This document shows, one piece after another, positions 16,748 to 24,488 of a stretch of DNA of 64,000 nucleotides. A program made the translations under genes and the position numbers. Numbering within the stretch: position 1 is the stretch's first letter; every line of letters starts with the position of its first letter. The DNA is from Streptomyces sp. NBS 14/10. GTDB taxonomy: Bacteria > Actinomycetota > Actinomycetes > Streptomycetales > Streptomycetaceae. A model generated the notes under the pieces. It searched no databases. It was given only the letters and a program-made list of their open reading frames with translations, and had not been told where the DNA came from. Location of the stretch: the NCBI RefSeq assembly GCF_002224125.1, contig NZ_NCSM01000003.1, positions 255,747 to 319,746 of the forward strand. Direction: 5' to 3'.

Positions 16748-18220
16748 CTAGATGACGAGGCTCAGCAGCCCCGCCACCACGAACCCCGCCACCGACAGCA
16801 CCGACTCCAGTACGGTCCACGACTTGAGCGTGTCCCGCTCGGAGATGCCGAAGTACTTCGCGACCATCCAGAACCCGCCGTCGTTGACATGCGAGGCGAA
16901 GATCGAGCCCGCCGAGATGGCCATGATGACCAGCGCCAGATGCGCCTGCGAGTAGTCGCCCTCGGTCAGCATCGGGGAGACGATCCCCGCCGTGGTGACG
17001 ATCGCGACCGTCGCCGAACCCTGCGCGACGCGCAGCACCACCGAGATCAGCCAGGCCAGCAGGATGACCGGCAGACCCGCGCTGTCGAAGGCGTCGGCCA
17101 GCGCCTGGGCCACGCCGCTGCCCTTGAGCACCGCGCCGAAGACCCCGCCCGCGCCGACGACCAGCAGGATGTTGCCGATCGGCTTGAGGGAGGCGGTGGA
17201 GACGGTCTCCAGGGACTTACGGGACCAGCCGCGCCGGATGCCCAGCAGGTAGTAGGCCAGCAGCAGGGCGATGGTCAGCGCCACGAAGGGGTGGCCGAAG
17301 AACTCGATCACCGAGCGGCCGGTGCTGGGGTCCAGCGCGATGGAGGAGAAGGTCGCGCAGAGGATGAGGACCAGCGGGGTGCCGATGATCGCGAGGACGG
17401 TGGAGACCGGCACCGGCCGCTCCGCGGCCGTGGCGCCCGCGGCGCGCTGCTCGGCGGCGACGGCCTCCTTGGCCTCCTCGGCCGCCTCCAGCATGTCCTG
17501 CGGTACGGGGACGAAGAGGCGGTTGCCGATCCACGCGGCGTACGCCCAGGCGGCGAGCACGGACGGGACTCCGACGAGGATGCCCATCAGGATGACCCAG
17601 CCCAGGTCGACATGGAGCAGCCCGGCCGCGGCCACCGGGCCGGGGTGCGGGGGCAGGAAGGCGTGGGTCATGGACAGGCCGGCCAGCATCGGCATCGCGT
17701 ACAGCACGATCGACTTGCCGCTGCGCTTGGCTGCCGCGTAGACGATCGGCGCGAGGACGAAGATGCCGACGTCGAAGAAGACGGGTATGCCGAAGATCAG
17801 GCCGGTCAGGCCCATCGCGAGCGGCGCGCGCTTCTCGCCGAACAGGCCAAGCAGCCGGGCGCTCAACGCCTCGGCTCCGCCGGAGACTTCGAGGATCGCG
17901 CCGAGCATGGTGCCCAGGCCGATGATGATCGCTATGTGGCCGAGGATGCCGCCCATGCCGGACTCGATGAGCGAGACGGCGTCGGACTTCTGGACCGTGC
18001 CGAAGAGTTCGGTGACCGACAGACCGGCGGCCAGGCCCACCGCGATGGACACGCCCAGCAGCGCCACGAAGGGCTGCAGCCGGGCCTTGATGATCAGGAA
18101 GAGCAGCAGGGCGATACCCAGGGCGGCGACGGTCAGCAGACCGGCGGTGCCGTCGATGATCGTGAGGAGACCACCGGTGTGGGGCGGGGCCTCGGGAGCG
18201 GGGGCGGCGGTGAGCGGCAT
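16748..18220 (-). CDS. GntP-family permease (gluconate / D-amino acid type)
   Basis: A 490-aa inner-membrane symporter with about 12-14 hydrophobic spans. Family features include FFDVGIFVLAPIVYAAAKRSGKS, split here as FFDVGIF and AKRSGKS, the HAFLPPHPGP loop and VNDGGFW near the end. GntP homologues import gluconate or D-serine with protons. The neighbours handle D-amino acids and a keto-deoxy sugar, so either substrate class is possible. It is the last gene of a pfkB-iclR-ridA-gntP operon; the 173-bp gap to ridA may contain its own promoter. Confidence 0.9.
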   Translation of the reverse strand: MPLTAAPAPEAPPHTGGLLTIIDGTAGLLTVAALGIALLLFLIIKARLQPFVALLGVSIAVGLAAGLSVTELFGTVQKSDAVSLIESGMGGILGHIAIIIGLGTMLGAILEVSGGAEALSARLLGLFGEKRAPLAMGLTGLIFGIPVFFDVGIFVLAPIVYAAAKRSGKSIVLYAMPMLAGLSMTHAFLPPHPGPVAAAGLLHVDLGWVILMGILVGVPSVLAAWAYAAWIGNRLFVPVPQDMLEAAEEAKEAVAAEQRAAGATAAERPVPVSTVLAIIGTPLVLILCATFSSIALDPSTGRSVIEFFGHPFVALTIALLLAYYLLGIRRGWSRKSLETVSTASLKPIGNILLVVGAGGVFGAVLKGSGVAQALADAFDSAGLPVILLAWLISVVLRVAQGSATVAIVTTAGIVSPMLTEGDYSQAHLALVIMAISAGSIFASHVNDGGFWMVAKYFGISERDTLKSWTVLESVLSVAGFVVAGLLSLVI

Positions 18221-18393
18221 AGGGGGCTCCGGTTTTCGGGCAGGGGGGACCGGCGCGCGGCGGGGGGCCGCGTGCGGGGGGACTGGGGATGCGGGTGCGG
18301 AGGTTCAGAACGCTGGATTTCGACGACGGTGCGGAGGGTGAAGAGCGGAGGGCAGTACGGCGGGCGGGGCGTGCCCCGCCCGCCACGGGCGCG

Positions 18394-18807
18394 TCAGCCG
18401 AGGACGGCGAGCGCGTCGATCTCGATGAGCAGCCCGGCGGGAAGGCCGACGTAGACGGTCGTACGGGCCGCCGGGGCCTCCTTCAGGTCCGCGAAGAAGT
18501 CGTTGTAGATCTCGTTGAGTTCGGCGAAGTGGGCGGTGTCGGTGAGGTAGACGCGCACCATCACCACGTCCTCCCAGCTCGCCCCGCCCGCCTCCAGGAC
18601 GGACTGCACATTGCGCAGGGTCTGCAGGGTCTGCTCACGCAGCGTCGGCCCGACGGGGGTGGGCGCCTGGCCCGGGACCGCGGGGCCGAAGCCGACCTGC
18701 CCGGCGACCTGGAGGATGTTGCCCTTCTTGACGCCGTGCGAGAACTTGGCGGGGGGCGCGGTGTGGGTGTCCGGGGTGATCGCGATCTTCTGAAGCTTCT
18801 CGCTCAT
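18394..18807 (-). CDS. RidA-family enamine/imine deaminase
   Basis: A 137-aa protein of the YjgF/YER057c/UK114 (Rid) family. The catalytic arginine is in AARTTVYVGLPAG and the C-terminal EIDALAV strand is typical. RidA proteins hydrolyse reactive enamines/imines released by PLP-dependent deaminases, which fits the divergent D-amino-acid deaminase gene at 20847. It lies 35 bp downstream of the IclR gene, in the same transcription unit. Confidence 0.93.
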   Translation of the reverse strand: MSEKLQKIAITPDTHTAPPAKFSHGVKKGNILQVAGQVGFGPAVPGQAPTPVGPTLREQTLQTLRNVQSVLEAGGASWEDVVMVRVYLTDTAHFAELNEIYNDFFADLKEAPAARTTVYVGLPAGLLIEIDALAVLG

Positions 18808-18842
18808 GGGGTTCCTTGGGCTTTCTGTCGGTTACTTGTCAG

Positions 18843-19631
18843 CTACTCGTCAGCAGGGACCGGCTCGTCGGAGTCCGGCTCGTCGGGCGGGGCACTACCC
18901 GAGTACTCGCGGCTGATCGCCTCCGCGGTACGGCGCACCAGCGGCAGCAGTTCGATCAGTTCATCGGCGGAGACCACGACGTTCGGCGCGGAGACCGAAC
19001 ACGCGGCGACCACCCGCCCGTCCGCACCCCGGATGGGTGCCCCGACGCAGTTGATCGACTCCTCGTGGCCGCCGAGGTCGGTAGCCCAGCCCTGCTCCCG
19101 TACGGTCGCCAGCTCCTTCAGGAACGCGGCGGCGTTCGGGGTGGAGCGCGCGGTGTACGCGGGGTACTGAAGCCTCTCGGCGACCGCGCGCCGCTCCGCC
19201 TCGGGCAGATCGGCCAGCAGCAGCTTGGCGACCGCGGCGACGGTGATGGCGACGGGCTTGCCGATCCGCGAGTACATCCGGACCGGGTAGCGGCTCTCCA
19301 CCTTGTCGATGTAGACCACCTCGTTCTCCTCGTACACGGCGAGGTGGACGGTGTGCCCGCACCGCTCGTTGAGCTGGCCCAGATACGGGTGGGCGATCTC
19401 GCGCACGTCCAGGTTCTCCACGGCCTGCTGGGCGAGCGCGAAGAGACGGGCGCCGAGCCGGTAGCGCTGGTCCTGCTGCCGGTAGACCATGCCGTGCTCA
19501 TGCAGGGTGCGCAGCAGCCGCAGCGCGGTCGTCTTGTGCACGCCGAGCCGCTTGGCCACCTGCTCCAGGTTGGCCGGGCCTTCTGCCAGCAGTGGCAGGA
19601 TGCTCAGCGCTCGGTCGACGGTCTGACTCAT
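18843..19631 (-). CDS. IclR-family transcription regulator
   Basis: A 262-aa regulator. The winged HTH at residues 1-75 (SQTVDRALSILPLLAEG, then LGVHKTTALRLLRTLHEHG) is followed by the IclR effector domain, including VGKxxHAAVGKALLA-like GKPVAITVAAVAKLLLA and the GHEESINCVGAPI signature. The ATG at 19631 overlaps the pfkB stop (ATGA). It probably controls this operon and the divergent deaminase/deacylase genes; the palindrome at 20809-20825 is a candidate target. Confidence 0.93.
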   Translation of the reverse strand: MSQTVDRALSILPLLAEGPANLEQVAKRLGVHKTTALRLLRTLHEHGMVYRQQDQRYRLGARLFALAQQAVENLDVREIAHPYLGQLNERCGHTVHLAVYEENEVVYIDKVESRYPVRMYSRIGKPVAITVAAVAKLLLADLPEAERRAVAERLQYPAYTARSTPNAAAFLKELATVREQGWATDLGGHEESINCVGAPIRGADGRVVAACSVSAPNVVVSADELIELLPLVRRTAEAISREYSGSAPPDEPDSDEPVPADE

Positions 19632-20710
19632 GGGTGGGGCACCTCCGCGCGTACGGTCCCGGGCGTCCCGGTGTCCGTCCAGCCGGGGCCGAATCGCAGT
19701 GTGCCCCACGCGCCGGCGTCGAGGGCGACCAGGCCGTCGGCGCGCTCGCGCGACGGCGGGGTGCCGAGGTCGCCGGGGACGGTGAGGGCGGCGGCCGCCA
19801 TCAGATGGCCGTGCCGCAGCCGTGCCGCGACGGACAGCCCGCGCAGGGTGCCCGACAGAAACCCGGCGGCGAAGGCGTCACCGGCCCCGACGGACGCGAC
19901 CACATCGACGTCCAGGGCCGGTTCGAAGGTGACCGCGTCACCGCCGTCCGGCTGCCGTGCGTACGCCGTGGCGCCCGCGCTCCCCTGCTTGACCACCAGC
20001 ACCGCCGGCTCGGGCAGTGCCGCCCGGACCGCGTCCGCGCCGCGCAGCCCCCAGGCGGCCACGGCCTCGTCCTCGCCGACGAAGACGAGGTCGCAGCCGC
20101 GGGCAAGATCCAGAAGGAGTCGGCTGTCCCGGCCGCGCCACAGCGCCGTGCGGTAGTTGACGTCGAAGGAGAGGAGGGGGCGGCCCGGCGCGCGGGCGGT
20201 GAGCTCCCGCATCAGGGTGTGGCAGTCGTCGGAGAGGGCCGCGGTGATCCCGGTGAGGTGCAGAACGCGGCCCGACCACGCCCGCTCGCGGGGCACCAGG
20301 CGCGGGGACATGGCCGAGGCGGCGGACCCGGCCCGGTAGTAGACGACCTCGGAGAGCGGCTGTCCGGCGCCCTCCCGCTCCCGCTCTTCCCCCTCCCGCT
20401 CCCCCGCCGTACGGAAGTAGATGCCGGTGGGCCGGTCCGGGTCGCGCCGCACATACGAGACGTCCACGCCCGCGGCGGCGATCTCCGCGACGAGGTGGTC
20501 CCCGAACCCGTCCGCCCCGACGCGGCTGATCCACCGGGCGGTGTGTCCGACGCGCGCGAGCGAGCACGCGACGTTGGACTCCGCGCCGCCGATCCCTCGC
20601 GAGAACGCGGGCACGTCGGCGAGGCGGCCCGGCGAGGAGGGCGCGAAGGTGACCATCGACTCACCGAGGCAGACGACGTCGGCGACGTCGGCGTGGAGGT
20701 CTGCAGACAC
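19628..20710 (-). CDS. PfkB-family sugar kinase (2-keto-3-deoxygluconate kinase-like)
   Basis: A 360-aa ribokinase-fold enzyme. The N-terminal GESMVTFAP and GGAESNVACSLARVG match the substrate half; the C-terminal VGAGDAFAAGFLSG holds the catalytic Asp and anion hole. The start motif and length resemble KDG kinases, consistent with a GntP transporter in the operon. An unusual charged insert (GEREGEEREREG, about residue 104) arises from a CCCTCCCGCTC-rich repeat in the DNA. GTG start after AAGGAG. Confidence 0.88.
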   Translation of the reverse strand: MSADLHADVADVVCLGESMVTFAPSSPGRLADVPAFSRGIGGAESNVACSLARVGHTARWISRVGADGFGDHLVAEIAAAGVDVSYVRRDPDRPTGIYFRTAGEREGEEREREGAGQPLSEVVYYRAGSAASAMSPRLVPRERAWSGRVLHLTGITAALSDDCHTLMRELTARAPGRPLLSFDVNYRTALWRGRDSRLLLDLARGCDLVFVGEDEAVAAWGLRGADAVRAALPEPAVLVVKQGSAGATAYARQPDGGDAVTFEPALDVDVVASVGAGDAFAAGFLSGTLRGLSVAARLRHGHLMAAAALTVPGDLGTPPSRERADGLVALDAGAWGTLRFGPGWTDTGTPGTVRAEVPHP

Positions 20711-20808
20711 GAGGGGCCGGCTCCTTGCTGGCTCGGGTGTGGCGCGCGCACCGTTGACCGGGTGCTCGGCGGGATGTTAGACACCGTTAAGCGCTATACG
20801 CAATGACC

Positions 20809-20825
20809 GTTGCACATATTGCAAC
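20809..20825. promoter_or_regulatory. Candidate IclR operator in the divergent promoter region
   Basis: GTTGCA-CATAT-TGCAAC is a perfect 6-base inverted repeat of 17 bp, 22 bp upstream of the deaminase start and about 100 bp from the pfkB start. A related GCGCTATACGCAA element lies at 20791-20803. The location in the divergent gap fits a shared operator. Confidence 0.6.
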
Positions 20826-20846
20826 CAAGTATTTATGGGAGGCTCC

Positions 20847-22145
20847 ATGGCCGCCGACCACGCCGCCGACACACCCGACTCCCCCGTCGGGCGCCTCGCC
20901 CGCGAGCGCGTCGACCACCGCTTCAAGGGCCTGCCCCCCAGCGCCGAAGGCCGTACGGTCGGCGAGCTGGCCGCCGAGCGCCGCTCCCTGTTCACCGGCG
21001 GCTTCACCACCCCCGTCCTGGTGCTGTCCGCCGAGGCCCTGGAGCACAACCTCGCCGCCCTGGAGCGCTACGCCGCCGCCCACGGGCTGGCCTTCGCCCC
21101 ACACGGCAAAACCTCCCTCGCCCCCCAGCTCTTCGAACGCCAACTCGCCCACGGCGCCTGGGGCATCACCGCCGCCGTCCCCACCCATGTGCGCATGTAC
21201 CGCGCCTTCGGCATCCAGCGGATCTTCCTCGCCAACGAGATCGTGGACGCCGCCGCGCTCGGCTGGCTCGCCCACGAGCTGGACGCCGACCCCGACTTCC
21301 GCTTCATCGCGTACGTCGACTCCCCGCGCGGCGTCGAGCTCATGGACGCGGCCCTGCGCGAGGCCGGCGCCCGCCGCCCCCTCGACGTCGTCGTCGAACT
21401 CGGCGCGGGCCCCGGCGCCCGCACCGGCGCCCGTACGGAGGCCGACTGCACGGCCGTCGCCGACGCGGTCGCCGCCACCGACACCCTCCGCCTCGTCGGC
21501 GTCGCCGGCTACGAGGGCGAGGTGCCGAAGCCGGACGGCGAACGGGTACGGGCGTGGCTGCGCCAGCTCACCGCGCTGGCCGTCGCCTTCGATGGCGAGG
21601 GCCGGTTCGCGGACGCGGACGAGATCGTGGTCAGCGCGGGCGGCAGCGCGTGGTTCGACGCGGTCGCGGACGTCTTCGCGGAGCTGCCCGAGCTGTCCGG
21701 CCCGGTCCTGAAGCTGCTGCGCTCCGGCGCGTACGTCTCCCACGACGACGGCCACTACCGCCACATCACCCCCTTCAACCGCATCCCCGACGAAGGCGCC
21801 CTGCACCCCGCCTTCCGCCTCTGGGCCCAGGTCGTCTCCCGCCCCGAACCCGGCCAAGCCTTCCTCAACGCGGGCAAGCGCGACGCGGCGTACGACCTCG
21901 ACCTCCCCGAGCCTCAAGTCATCCGCTCCGCGGACGGCCCCGAACGCCCCGCCACCGGCCTCACCGTCACCGGCCTCTCCGATCAGCACACCTGGCTGGC
22001 GGTCGAGGAAGGCACGCGCCTGGAGGTCGGCGACTGGGTCGGCCTCGGCCTCTCCCACCCCTGTACCAGCTTCGACAAGTGGCAGCTGATCCCGGTGGCC
22101 GAGGCGGACGGCACGGTCACGGACTACATCCGCACGTTCTTCTGA
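20847..22145 (+). CDS. PLP-dependent D-amino-acid deaminase (DSD/alanine-racemase-fold)
   Basis: A 432-aa fold-type III PLP enzyme. The PLP lysine lies in FAPHGKTSLAPQ (about residue 78); the C-terminal beta domain has DQHTW and SHPCTSFDKW, the His/Cys zinc pair of eukaryotic-type D-serine dehydratases and D-threonine aldolases. It probably converts D-Ser, D-Thr or a related D-amino acid to a keto acid and ammonia. ATG 20847 is chosen over 20835 because GGGAGG (20837-20842) precedes it. It is followed 43 bp later by a D-aminoacylase gene, giving deacylation then deamination. Confidence 0.88.
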   Translation: MAADHAADTPDSPVGRLARERVDHRFKGLPPSAEGRTVGELAAERRSLFTGGFTTPVLVLSAEALEHNLAALERYAAAHGLAFAPHGKTSLAPQLFERQLAHGAWGITAAVPTHVRMYRAFGIQRIFLANEIVDAAALGWLAHELDADPDFRFIAYVDSPRGVELMDAALREAGARRPLDVVVELGAGPGARTGARTEADCTAVADAVAATDTLRLVGVAGYEGEVPKPDGERVRAWLRQLTALAVAFDGEGRFADADEIVVSAGGSAWFDAVADVFAELPELSGPVLKLLRSGAYVSHDDGHYRHITPFNRIPDEGALHPAFRLWAQVVSRPEPGQAFLNAGKRDAAYDLDLPEPQVIRSADGPERPATGLTVTGLSDQHTWLAVEEGTRLEVGDWVGLGLSHPCTSFDKWQLIPVAEADGTVTDYIRTFF

Positions 22146-22188
22146 CCCGCCGAGCCCGTCCGGACTCGCACAGGGAGAGGCAGCGCAT

Positions 22189-23805
22189 ATGGACATGGTC
22201 ATTCGCGACGCGCAGGTCATCGACGGCAGCGGCGGCGCGCGGTATCGGGCGGATGTCGCCGTCGACGGCGGGCGGATCGTCGGCATCGTGGCGGAGGGCG
22301 CCGGGCCGCGCCCGGCGGGGCGGCGGGTGGTGGAGGCCGACGGACTCGCGGTCGCGCCCGGGTTCATCGATATGCACGCGCACAGCGACCTCGCGCTGCT
22401 GCGCGACCCGGACCACTCCGCCAAGGCCGCGCAGGGCGTGACGTTGGAGGTGATCGGCCAGGACGGCCTGTCGTACGCGCCCGTCGACGACCGCAGCCTC
22501 GCCGAGGTCCGTACGGCCATCACCGGCTGGAACGGCGACGGCTCGGACATCGACTTCAGCTGGCGCACCGTCGGCGAGTACCTGGACCGCCTCGACCACG
22601 GCTTCGACGGCCAGGGCATCGCGCTCAACGCCGCGTATCTCATCCCCCAGGGCACCGTCCGCATGCTCGCGGTCGGCTGGGCGGACCGGGACGCCACCGC
22701 GGACGAGCTGGCGCGGATGAAGCGGCTGGTCGCGGAGGGGCTAGAGCAGGGGGCGGCCGGGTTGTCGTCCGGGCTCACGTACACGCCCGGGATGTACGCG
22801 TCCGATGCCGAGCTCACCGAGCTGTGCCGCGTCGTCGCCGCGTACGACGGCTACTACTGCCCGCACCACCGCTCGTACGGCGCGGGCGCCCTGGAAGCGT
22901 ACGAGGAGATGGTGGCCCTCACCCGCGAGGCGGGCTGCGCGCTGCATCTCGCGCACGCGACCATGAACTTCGGCCTGAACAAGGGCCGCGCCCCCGAACT
23001 GCTCGCGCTGCTGGACCGGGCGCTCGCCGAGGGCGCCGACATCAGCCTCGACACCTATCCCTACCTCCCGGGCTGCACCACGCTCGCCGCGCTGCTGCCG
23101 AGCTGGGCCGCCGAGGGCGGGCCGCAGGCCATCCTGGACCGGCTCCGGGACGAGGCGACCGCCGAGCGGATCCGGCATGTCATGGAGGTGGAGGGGGCCG
23201 ACGGGTGTCACGGTGTGCCCGTCGACTGGGACACCATCGAGATCTCGGGGGTCAGCCACCCGGCCCTGGAGGCGTACGTCGGCAAGACGGTCGCCCAGTC
23301 GGCGCACGAGCGCGGCGAGGCGCCATGGGACACCGCGCGCCGGCTGCTGCTGGAGGACCGGCTCGGCTCGACGATCCTGCAGCACGCCGGGCACGAGGAG
23401 AACGTGCGGGCGATCATGAAGCACCCCGTGCACACGGGCGGCAGCGACGGCATCCTGCAGGGCGCCAAGCCGCACCCGCGCGCGTACGGGACCTTCCCGC
23501 GGTATCTGGGCCGCTATGTGCGCGAGTTGGGCGTGCTGTCCCTGGAGGAGTGCGTGGCCCACCTCACCGCGCGCCCCGCGGCCCGCCTCCGCCTCCCCGA
23601 CCGGGGCCTGGTCCGCGAGGGCTACCGCGCCGACCTCGTCCTCTTCGACCCGGACACGGTCGCCGCGGGCTCTACGTTCGACTCCCCGCGCACCCTGCCG
23701 ACCGGGATTCCGCACGTACTCATCGACGGCCGCTTCGTCATCGAGGACGGGCGGCGTACGGACGTCCTGGCGGGGCGGTCCGTGCGGCGTACGGCGGCGG
23801 GCTGA
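22189..23805 (+). CDS. N-acyl-D-amino-acid deacylase (D-aminoacylase)
   Basis: A 538-aa amidohydrolase-superfamily enzyme that releases D-amino acids from N-acyl forms. Metal ligands: GFIDMHAHSD (HxH, about 62-66), HLAHATM and HH in YCPHHRSYG, and an Asp in GGSDGILQG (about 427). Where well-studied D-aminoacylases have a metal-bridging Cys in GNCG, this protein has IGQDG (about 93), so the bridging ligand differs. The start follows AGGGAGAGG. It belongs to the same unit as the deaminase upstream. Confidence 0.9.
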   Translation: MDMVIRDAQVIDGSGGARYRADVAVDGGRIVGIVAEGAGPRPAGRRVVEADGLAVAPGFIDMHAHSDLALLRDPDHSAKAAQGVTLEVIGQDGLSYAPVDDRSLAEVRTAITGWNGDGSDIDFSWRTVGEYLDRLDHGFDGQGIALNAAYLIPQGTVRMLAVGWADRDATADELARMKRLVAEGLEQGAAGLSSGLTYTPGMYASDAELTELCRVVAAYDGYYCPHHRSYGAGALEAYEEMVALTREAGCALHLAHATMNFGLNKGRAPELLALLDRALAEGADISLDTYPYLPGCTTLAALLPSWAAEGGPQAILDRLRDEATAERIRHVMEVEGADGCHGVPVDWDTIEISGVSHPALEAYVGKTVAQSAHERGEAPWDTARRLLLEDRLGSTILQHAGHEENVRAIMKHPVHTGGSDGILQGAKPHPRAYGTFPRYLGRYVRELGVLSLEECVAHLTARPAARLRLPDRGLVREGYRADLVLFDPDTVAAGSTFDSPRTLPTGIPHVLIDGRFVIEDGRRTDVLAGRSVRRTAAG

Positions 23806-23820
23806 GCGCGCGGTCAGCCC
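23799..23820. terminator. Hairpin spanning two convergent stop codons
   Basis: GGGCTGA (23799-23805) and TCAGCCC (23814-23820) are perfect arms; the stops of the deacylase and TetR genes lie within the arms. Likely a compact bidirectional terminator. Confidence 0.6.
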
Positions 23821-24488
23821 TTCGTCGCTGCTGCGCCCGCTTGTAGTTCTACCTCCACCAGCCGGTAGAGGTGGCGCCGCGCCGCCTCCGTGCTCAGCGG
23901 CGGGGCCTGGCGCAGCCGCTGCAGGGCCAGGCCGTCGGCGAGGGCGGCGAAGCGGACGGCGAAGTCGGCGGGGTCGGCGCAGCGGAAGTCACCCTCGTCG
24001 GCGCCCCGTTCGACGAGGGAGCGGATCTCGCCGTGCCAGCTCCCGTAGCGCTCGGCCTGGCCGCGGGCGAACGCCTGGTCGCGGTCGCCCGCGTGCCAGT
24101 AGTCGAACCACATCCGCCAGTGGCGGTCGGTGTCGTCGGTGAACAGCGCGTCGATGAGCAGCCGCAGCCCCTCGGCGCCGCTGGTGGCGCGGGCGGCGGC
24201 CTCGCTGAGCGCCGCGTAGTAGCGCTCGATGTGCAGCACCATCGCCTCGGAGAGGACTTCCTGGACGCTCTCGAAGTGGTAGGTGACCGTGCCGACGGAG
24301 ACCCCCGCCGCGGCCGCCACATCGCGTACGCCCACCGCCGCGGAACCGCGCTCCACGATGAGCGGTACGGCTGCCTCCACGATCAGGCGGCGGCGCACCT
24401 CGGTGGGCTGCCGGGTGCGCTCGGAGGCGGCGACGGCCCGCCGGGGGGCCTTGGGGCGGCCCGTGCGGTCGGCCGCGGACGACGTCAT
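23814..24488 (-). CDS. TetR-family regulator
   Basis: A 224-aa protein. The HTH (residues 29-75) reads RRRLIVEAAVPLIVERG, then VRDVAAAAGVSVGTVTYHFES; the rest is an all-helical ligand domain. ATG 24488 overlaps the stop of the CocE-type hydrolase by four bases (ATGA), so both are co-expressed. It probably regulates the hydrolase unit. The longer frame reaching to 24788 is antisense-like sequence inside the hydrolase gene. Confidence 0.92.
   Translation of the reverse strand: MTSSAADRTGRPKAPRRAVAASERTRQPTEVRRRLIVEAAVPLIVERGSAAVGVRDVAAAAGVSVGTVTYHFESVQEVLSEAMVLHIERYYAALSEAAARATSGAEGLRLLIDALFTDDTDRHWRMWFDYWHAGDRDQAFARGQAERYGSWHGEIRSLVERGADEGDFRCADPADFAVRFAALADGLALQRLRQAPPLSTEAARRHLYRLVEVELQAGAAATKG

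Noticed and set aside
16889..18454. Long plus-strand open frame (521 codons) over the gntP-type gene
   Set aside because: It is antisense to a clear 490-aa permease, has an Arg/Gly/Asp-rich shadow composition and no recognisable domain; such frames are expected at this GC content.
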